Part shown: positions 14,417 through 15,988 of the stretch, one piece after another | Position numbering within the stretch: position 1 is the first letter of the stretch | How the letters are laid out: each line of letters starts with the position of its first letter | From: SIG575 sp964474295 | Lineage (GTDB): Bacteria; Bacillota; Clostridia; Oscillospirales; Acutalibacteraceae | Assembly (NCBI GenBank): GCA_964474295.1 | Contig: CAYYRN010000042.1 | Coordinates: 1 to 15,988 of the forward strand | Direction: 5' to 3' | Length of the DNA stretch: 15,988 nucleotides | The notes under the pieces: generated by a model | Seen by the model: the letters and a program-made list of their open reading frames with translations, nothing else | Told to the model about the DNA's origin: nothing | Databases searched by the model: none | Translations under genes and position numbers: made by a program

Positions 14417-15715
14417 ATGTTTGTTTCGGAAAGTCTCGGAATTAACGAAAAGGGACATCTGACATTCGGCACGCATGATACGGTCGAGCTTGCCGAAAAA
14501 TATTCAACACCTGTTTATATTCTCGATGAAGTTCTTATAAGAAAAAATTGCCGCAAATTTGTCAATTCCGTCAAAGAAAATTACGACGGAAACGGCAGGG
14601 TAATTTACGCTTCAAAAGCGTTTTCCTGCAAAGCTATGTACAAAATTATAAAAGAAGAAAATATGGGCATTGACGTAGTTTCGGGCGGCGAAATTTACAC
14701 GGCACTCAAAGCAGGCTTCCCGATGGAAAAAGCATATTTTCACGGCAGCAACAAGTCATATGAGGAATTAAAATTTGCCGTTGAAAGCGGTGTCGGCAGA
14801 ATTATGGTCGATAACCTTTACGAGCTTGAAAATCTGATAAAGCTTTCACATGAGCTTGACAAAGAAATAAACGTCATTATCAGAGTAAAGCCGGGCATTG
14901 AAGCGGAAACACATTCCTTTATTCAAACGGGACAGACCGATTCCAAATTCGGGCTTGACCTTGACACGGGCGATGCTATGAAAGCAATCAAAACCGCAAT
15001 CGATGCCGAAAAAATCGTCTTTAAGGGCATACACTGTCACATAGGCTCTCAAATTTTTGCCGTTAAGCCTTTTGAAGAAGCCGCAAAAATTATGATGAAT
15101 ATTATCGAAAACGTTAAAAACGAAACAGGCTGTGAAGTTGAGGAATTAGACCTCGGCGGTGGCTTCGGAATAAAGTATACAGAGGAGCATAACCCCGCAT
15201 CGTTTGATGAGTATATGAAAAATGTCGCTTCCGTCATCAAGGCGGAATGTTCAAAGCGTAACATCAAAACTCCGTTTGTTATTATCGAACCCGGCAGGTC
15301 TATTGTAGGCGAAGCCGGAATCACGCTTTACACGGTGGGGGCGATTAAAACAATTCCAAATGTCAGAACCTATGTTTCCGTTGACGGCGGAATGTGCGAT
15401 AATCCGAGATATATTCTTTATCAATCATCCTATATGGCTGTCATAGCGAACAAGGCTTCCGAAAAAGCCGATTTTCTTGCAACGATTGCGGGAAAATGCT
15501 GTGAAAGCGGCGACCTTATACAGAAAGATACCTACATCCAAAAGCCGCAGTCAGGCGACATTATGGCTGTTCTTTCAACGGGTGCTTATAACTATTCGAT
15601 GTCATCAAACTATAACAGAAATCCCCGTCCCGCCGTTGTAATGCTCAACGGTGACGAGGAAAGAGTTGTTGTCAAAGCGGAAACTTACGAGGACTTAATA
15701 AGAAACGATATGTAA
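14417..15715 (+). CDS. lysA: Diaminopimelate decarboxylase
   Basis: A 432-residue PLP-dependent fold-type III decarboxylase that converts meso-diaminopimelate to L-lysine, the last step of lysine synthesis. The PLP lysine is Lys67 in 'YASKAFSCKAM'. 'CHIGSQI' with His208, 'ELDLGGGFGIKY', 'IIEPGRSIV' and 'CCESGD' are the phosphate-, cofactor- and substrate-binding blocks. The start is set at ATG 14417 because AAAGGAAG (14403-14410) lies 6 bases upstream. A longer frame from 14384 overlaps ysxC and lacks an SD. It lies 25 bases after ysxC in the same orientation, so it is likely part of the lon operon. No lysine riboswitch is seen. It ends before a terminator at 15817-15866. Confidence 0.95.
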   Translation: MFVSESLGINEKGHLTFGTHDTVELAEKYSTPVYILDEVLIRKNCRKFVNSVKENYDGNGRVIYASKAFSCKAMYKIIKEENMGIDVVSGGEIYTALKAGFPMEKAYFHGSNKSYEELKFAVESGVGRIMVDNLYELENLIKLSHELDKEINVIIRVKPGIEAETHSFIQTGQTDSKFGLDLDTGDAMKAIKTAIDAEKIVFKGIHCHIGSQIFAVKPFEEAAKIMMNIIENVKNETGCEVEELDLGGGFGIKYTEEHNPASFDEYMKNVASVIKAECSKRNIKTPFVIIEPGRSIVGEAGITLYTVGAIKTIPNVRTYVSVDGGMCDNPRYILYQSSYMAVIANKASEKADFLATIAGKCCESGDLIQKDTYIQKPQSGDIMAVLSTGAYNYSMSSNYNRNPRPAVVMLNGDEERVVVKAETYEDLIRNDM

Positions 15716-15768
15716 GCTTCTCTGTTATATACGTTGTCTTGAACGTTTTACCGTTGTTCTTATTTCCT

Positions 15769-15797
15769 CCGTCATCTTGAGCGTCAGCGAAAGATCT
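15769..15797 (+). repeat. Intergenic repeat copy 1 (GTCATC..TGAGCG family)
   Basis: The first of four copies of a short imperfectly palindromic intergenic element, in plus orientation (begins CCGTCATCTTGAGCG, ends GCGAAAGATCT). It belongs to the widespread GTCATCCTGAGCGAAGCGAAGGATC class seen between genes in many bacterial genomes. Function is unknown. Confidence 0.8.
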
Positions 15798-15816
15798 ACT
15801 AAAGTAAATCACAAAA

Positions 15817-15866
15817 CCCGCCGTGTCATCTTCGAGCGTAAGCGAAAGATCCCGGCGGGACTTTTT
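15817..15866 (+). terminator. Terminator of the lon-ysxC-lysA operon, containing repeat copy 2
   Basis: CCCGCCG (15817-15823) pairs with CGGCGGG (15853-15859). Inside, ATCTT (15828-15832) can pair with AAGAT (15846-15850). A T run follows immediately (15862-15867, continued by ATTTTT). The whole second repeat copy (15825-15851) forms the inner hairpin, so the repeat is built into the terminator. Confidence 0.75.
15825..15851 (+). repeat. Intergenic repeat copy 2
   Basis: Plus-orientation copy (starts GTCATCTTCGAGCG, ends GCGAAAGATC), one base longer than copy 1 in the TTCGAG region. It is flanked by the GC-rich terminator arms CCCGCCG and CGGCGGG. Confidence 0.8.
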
Positions 15867-15884
15867 TATTTTTGTCGGTGATAC

Positions 15885-15925
15885 GCTTGACCACAACAAG
15901 ATCCTTCACTTCGTTCAGGATGACG
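15885..15925 (-). repeat. Intergenic repeat copy 3 (extended 41-bp form, inverted)
   Basis: On the plus strand it runs from GCTTGACC to CAGGATGACG. Its reverse complement matches the core of copies 1 and 2 (GTCATCCTGA...GGATC). With copy 4 it forms a 41-bp direct repeat with 3 mismatches at a 57-base period. Confidence 0.85.
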
Positions 15926-15941
15926 GGTAAGGGCTGTTTTG

Positions 15942-15982
15942 GCTTGACCTCAACAAGATCCTTCACGTTGTTCAGGATGACG
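15942..15982 (-). repeat. Intergenic repeat copy 4 (extended 41-bp form, inverted)
   Basis: The same 41-bp unit as copy 3, 57 bases further on, differing at three positions (one in the CAACAAG flank, two in the central TTCACNTNGTTC). The cluster may continue past the end of the window. Confidence 0.85.
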
Positions 15983-15988
15983 AAAGAC

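Noticed and set aside
15769..15982. CRISPR array
   Set aside because: Repeats are in mixed orientation, irregularly spaced and individually palindromic, with no regular unique spacers or cas genes.

Overview
The window looks like chromosome of an uncultured gut-type Clostridia (Firmicutes, probably Oscillospirales/Ruminococcaceae-like; taxonomy inferred). The reasons are moderately AT-rich DNA, strong AGGAGG-type Shine-Dalgarno (SD) sites, several TTG starts, and Firmicute-type gene neighbourhoods (prfA with a Sua5-type tsaC/ywlC, lon with ysxC, an ECF sigma/RsiV pair). I see no rRNA, tRNA, CRISPR array, prophage or insertion sequence.

Layout. 1-203: AT-rich leader with promoter candidates. 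204-992 (+): a right-handed beta-helix (pectate-lyase-3-like) protein. 1012-1050: a bidirectional terminator shared with a convergent S1-domain RNA-binding protein (1091-2020, -). 2146-6453 (+): a tight housekeeping operon DUF951 - prfA - sua5/ywlC - coaE - M18 aminopeptidase, closed by a second bidirectional terminator (6477-6519). 6526-10198 (-): a four-gene operon, transcribed as MBOAT O-acyltransferase, membrane-anchored SGNH hydrolase, ECF sigma factor, RsiV-like anti-sigma factor. 10285-11181 (-): an EamA/DMT exporter. 11394-15715 (+): lon - ysxC - lysA from a strong sigma-A promoter. 15716-15988: a lysA terminator and a cluster of four copies of a GTCATCCTGA...GGATC intergenic repeat.

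The most interesting unit is the MBOAT-SGNH-sigma-anti-sigma operon. In Bacillus subtilis, sigV-rsiV is linked to oatA, a single-protein peptidoglycan O-acetyltransferase, and RsiV senses lysozyme. Here a SigV/RsiV-like pair sits with a two-protein acetylation pair (MBOAT membrane channel/transferase plus extracytoplasmic SGNH enzyme, as in PatA/PatB or AlgI/AlgX-type systems). An ECF-type promoter candidate (TGTCAC-17-CGTC) lies just upstream of the first gene. This suggests a self-amplifying, envelope-stress or lysozyme-induced wall O-acetylation module assembled from different parts than the Bacillus one. The substrate and inducer are inference.

The other genes are conventional: translation termination and tRNA t6A modification (prfA, sua5), CoA synthesis (coaE), proteolysis (M18 peptidase, Lon), ribosome assembly GTPase (ysxC) and lysine/diaminopimelate metabolism (lysA).
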